Assembly: GCA_023231115.1 (NCBI GenBank)
Contig: JALNWA010000017.1
Location: 1-16,161, forward strand
Direction of reading: 5' to 3'
DNA length: 16,161 bases
Source: Candidatus Altimarinota bacterium
GTDB taxonomy: Bacteria > Patescibacteriota > Gracilibacteria > UBA1369 > LOWO2-01-FULL-3
In this document: in pieces, positions 14,501-16,161 of the stretch
How the letters are laid out: every line of letters starts with the position of its first letter
How positions within the stretch are numbered: the first letter of the stretch is position 1
The notes under the pieces: model-generated
The model's input: the letters and a program-made list of their open reading frames with translations, nothing else
What the model was told of the DNA's origin: nothing
Databases searched by the model: none
Program-made: the position numbers and the translations under genes

Positions 14501-16161
14501 CACCACCGGCACCGCCTGCTGTCGTTGTACCATTGCCGCCAACACCGCCAGCGCCTCCTCCACCACCGGCACCATAATTAGCACCTGTCGTTGCCGTACC
14601 TCCATTATTTCCTTGCCCGCCAGTTCCAGTTCCTATCGCTCCTCCGTAGCCGGCACCACCACCAGAACCTCCACTTGTTGCTGCAACACCATTATATCGT
14701 CCACCGCCTCCGCCACCAGTTGCTGTAAGAGTGCTAAATACAGAATTTCCTCCTTGACTTCCCACAACTCCAGTCCAAGGATCAGTTGTCATTCCTGTAC
14801 CTCCTGCTCCACCAGCCCCAACAGTAACAGAATAATCTTGAGCAGTTATTGCAAAAGAAGCATTGTAGACAAGTCCTCCTGCTCCACCGCCCCCAGCGAG
14901 AGGAGATCCTCCACCTCCACCTCCACCCGCTACTACCAATATCTCTATATCATTACAACTACCGGACACAGAAAGAGTGCCACTACTTGTAAATGTACGA
15001 ATAGTATAAAGTCCGGAACTTGTCGGTGTTCCACCACCAATACTACAAACACTAGGCGTAGCAGTCGGTGTAGTTGTTACCGTATTACTTGCTGTTCCTT
15101 GTCCATTTGCATTAACCGCTGAAACTCTAAAGTCGTATGATAAATCATTAGTAAGACTGGTAACTGTAGCAGTTAAATTAGTAGAAGTACCATCGGCAAA
15201 TGTAGACCAAGTGGTAGGCTCACTTGAAAGTTTGTATTGGATAACATAGTCGGTAATAGCCGAGCCACCATCTGAAGAAGGAACACTCCAAGACAAAGCT
15301 ACCGATGTATCGCCAGGTGTTCTAAGAAGTTCTGTGGGGGCAGAAGGGACAAAACCCCAATTAGTATTATTGCCACTGTTTGTACTTAACGCCAGAGTTA
15401 TTGCTGTTGCGTTTATATTATTCGAATCTTTTACGTCGAGATAACTAATTGTTCTGGTTCCTTGTGGATCTATGCTCCATTGTGTCCCCGTCGAAGAACT
15501 TCGTAAGGACAAAAGATTCCCCGATGCTCCTGCTAGATTCATCGTACCTAAAATTGTTTGAGTAGTGCCTGCGGTAAAAGTAAGCGTCCGCGCAGTCGAA
15601 ACTATTTTTGTTAAATTATTAAAAGTAGTAGAACCAGAAATTGTTTGATCAGTTCCATTTAGAACAACCGTACCGGAAGAATGAGTAAATGTTCCTCCAG
15701 TTCTGGCAAAATTTCCTGCCACATTGAATGTCGCTGGCGCGATAAAAGTTCCGAGTGATTCCGAGAAGGCTCCGGCCACCGTAAGTGATGCGATACCTGA
15801 AGCATCAAGAATTCCGTCAGTAAGAGTAAGTATTCCATTTATTGTAGGTGCGCTACCTAAAACAAAAGTGTCTGAAGTTCCATCCGTACTATTTATGGTC
15901 AAATTATAATAAGTCGTAGTAAATCCGGTAATAGTTTGTGAATCTAGGGCACTATCTCCATCTCCGGTAAAAATTATTGTTGAATTTGTCGCATTGGTAA
16001 TTGCTGTTCCCGAACGAGTAGAAGTTTTAGTCTGGATGGTCCCATTGTTCGTAAACGTATATGCAGTTGCAATCGTCAGTGTTCCCGTTCCAACTGTAAT
16101 CGTTCCGTTGTTGGTTAGAGGTCCCACTAAAGTAATAGTCGGAGTGTTGCCAAGAGGGACA
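11544..16161 (-). CDS. Giant secreted FN3/glycine-rich fibre-like protein (5' end outside window)
   Basis: About 1538 residues are visible. The frame is open to the window edge (a GTG at 16127 is not the true start), so the N-terminus and any signal peptide are missing. Order from the N-terminal side: Thr/Gly/Asn beta-strand repeats such as LTNNGTITVG (16161 to about 15350); FN3 (15348-15065); glycine-rich domain (15052-14262); FN3 (14248-13955); glycine-rich (13953-13207); FN3 (13194-12899); glycine-rich (12897-12105); FN3 (12098-11815); a Gly/Pro/Ser tail; and a hydrophobic end GGVLMFLSHFLFW. Each glycine-rich domain starts with TSSGxYxIxTFTSSG, then VLVVAGGGGGG, and closes with SGIVIxRY. 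Such domains occur in adhesins and phage tail fibres. Likely role: long surface fibre or adhesin. No enzyme motif is visible. Confidence 0.85.
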   Translation of the reverse strand, partial: VPLGNTPTITLVGPLTNNGTITVGTGTLTIATAYTFTNNGTIQTKTSTRSGTAITNATNSTIIFTGDGDSALDSQTITGFTTTYYNLTINSTDGTSDTFVLGSAPTINGILTLTDGILDASGIASLTVAGAFSESLGTFIAPATFNVAGNFARTGGTFTHSSGTVVLNGTDQTISGSTTFNNLTKIVSTARTLTFTAGTTQTILGTMNLAGASGNLLSLRSSSTGTQWSIDPQGTRTISYLDVKDSNNINATAITLALSTNSGNNTNWGFVPSAPTELLRTPGDTSVALSWSVPSSDGGSAITDYVIQYKLSSEPTTWSTFADGTSTNLTATVTSLTNDLSYDFRVSAVNANGQGTASNTVTTTPTATPSVCSIGGGTPTSSGLYTIRTFTSSGTLSVSGSCNDIEILVVAGGGGGGGSPLAGGGGAGGLVYNASFAITAQDYSVTVGAGGAGGTGMTTDPWTGVVGSQGGNSVFSTLTATGGGGGGRYNGVAATSGGSGGGAGYGGAIGTGTGGQGNNGGTATTGANYGAGGGGGAGGVGGNGTTTAGGAGGVGLSYSISGSATYYAGGGGGSIYSSGTPGAGGNGGGGAGSTGNGTSGTANTGGGGGGAERGGNGTAGSGGSGIVIVRYLSAGAAATTPGAPTTLTASSNTNTQVALSWTAPVYNGGSAITDYVVEYKLSSEPTTWSTFADGTSTNTTATVTGLTEGLSYDFRVSTVNAIGQGGVSNTATETPAGCAVSGGTRTTSGLYTIHTFTSSGTFTVTGSCDDVEVLVVAGGGGGGSSSSTGAHYNGGGGGAGGLIYDASYPASGAVAVTVGAGGASSNSTHGGNGANSVFGTLTAIGGGYGGTYCGSGGNGGSGGAPGRDCGSGGTATSGQGYQGTANGGGGGGAGAASSTVNGGNGLQYSISGVATYYAGGGGGTQLANPGGSGGLGGGGAGRNSHDYPGNGTAGTANTGGGGGGAGVGYYSGAGGSGVVIIRYLSAMAAPVVPGVPTSLVASGDDSQISLSWTAPGDTGGSAITDYVVEYKLSSEPTTWSTFADGTSTNTTAIVTGLTNGLSYDFRVSAVNTVGQGSASDTATGIPFVSCATGGTITSSGSYIIHTFTSSGTFTANSNCNTVEVLVVAGGGGGGAAYGGGGGAGGLIYNSSFAISAQAYTVTVGAGGAGAPAVSGANVGTNGSNSVFSTLTATGGGGGAGYLPQNGPGNAGGSGGGGTYGGIGGAGTSLQGNNGGIASASPNYGGGGGGGAGAVGSNGSTTAGGNGGAGAAYSISGASVTYGGGGGGGTWHDGTGGTGGAGGGGAGGSGSGNNAGTNGTANTGGGGGGSGYLNSTPAGGNGGSGIVIIRYIADVVPGASTSLIATPGSTQVSLSWSAPASNGGSAITDYVIQYKLSSEPTTWSIFSDGTSTNTTATVTGLTNELAYDFKVLAVNTAGQGSASDIATTRPIFSRSGGPGGVESSATPDTQTQGGGGSGNGGAAEEPSAPPSGEGTGGTGGGAGGGDSGFLYGQNNLANVSASGIDLGGVLMFLSHFLFW
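13004..13107 (-). repeat. 104-bp exact direct repeat, copy in third FN3 domain
   Basis: Identical base for base to 14057-14160. It encodes the FN3 core containing DYVVEYKLSSEPTTWSTF. Identity at silent positions points to recent duplication or gene conversion between FN3 modules. Confidence 0.95.
14057..14160 (-). repeat. 104-bp exact direct repeat, copy in second FN3 domain
   Basis: Partner of 13004-13107. A third copy in the first FN3 domain is identical over 61 bases (15178-15238) and then diverges. The fourth (near 11930-12017) is more diverged. The repeats can misassemble or recombine. Confidence 0.95.

Noticed and set aside
12105..15052. CRISPR-like or tandem repeat array
   Set aside because: The repetition is codon-level glycine richness and FN3 duplication, not regular short repeats with unique spacers.
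11544..15270. Plus-strand and other-frame ORFs across the glycine-rich gene, and those across the coiled-coil gene
   Set aside because: They are low-complexity mirrors of GGN or GAA/AAG codon runs in the real genes, without domains or initiation sites.

Overview
The window looks like a chromosomal segment of an uncultivated bacterium of the Candidate Phyla Radiation (Patescibacteria, Parcubacteria-like). This is an inference from style: surface proteins that mix cohesin, dockerin, fibronectin III and very long glycine-rich blocks, weak or absent Shine-Dalgarno sites, tight gene packing and low G+C. Every recognised gene is on the minus strand and every one ends in TAA. Glycine is encoded by ordinary GGN codons in full-length reading frames, so there is no sign of UGA recoding.

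Right part (16161 down to about 6421): an operon for a cell-surface system. A giant secreted fibre-like protein (5' end outside the window) has beta-strand repeats, then four FN3 domains alternating with three glycine-rich domains. It is followed by a secreted FN3/Ig-like protein ending in a type I dockerin, a membrane-anchored cohesin protein, and a second cohesin protein that crosses the membrane and continues inside as a repeated coiled coil of about 600 residues. Dockerin and cohesins in one operon suggest non-covalent attachment of the secreted dockerin protein to the two membrane proteins, one of which could connect the outer surface to the cytoplasm. A rho-independent terminator closes this unit.

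Middle (6380 down to about 870): an A+T-rich restriction-modification island with its own extended -10 promoter. The order is a DNA cytosine-C5 methyltransferase, a GHKL (MORC/MutL-like) ATPase with a DUF4145/HEPN-like tail, a second C5 methyltransferase, a HinP1I-like restriction endonuclease (predicted target GCGC), a Vsr T:G mismatch endonuclease and a small unknown basic protein. The genes overlap or nearly touch. The methyltransferases protect the host, the endonuclease cuts unmodified DNA, Vsr repairs deaminated 5-methylcytosine, and the ATPase has an unknown accessory or independent defence role.

Left part (1 to about 869): no convincing protein gene. A consensus-like sigma-70 promoter on the plus strand precedes about 450 nt that can fold into a closed multibranch structure, including a 21-bp hairpin whose G-U pairs exist only on the plus strand. 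I read this as an unidentified structured non-coding RNA. It and the composite R-M/ATPase operon are the best candidates for something undescribed.
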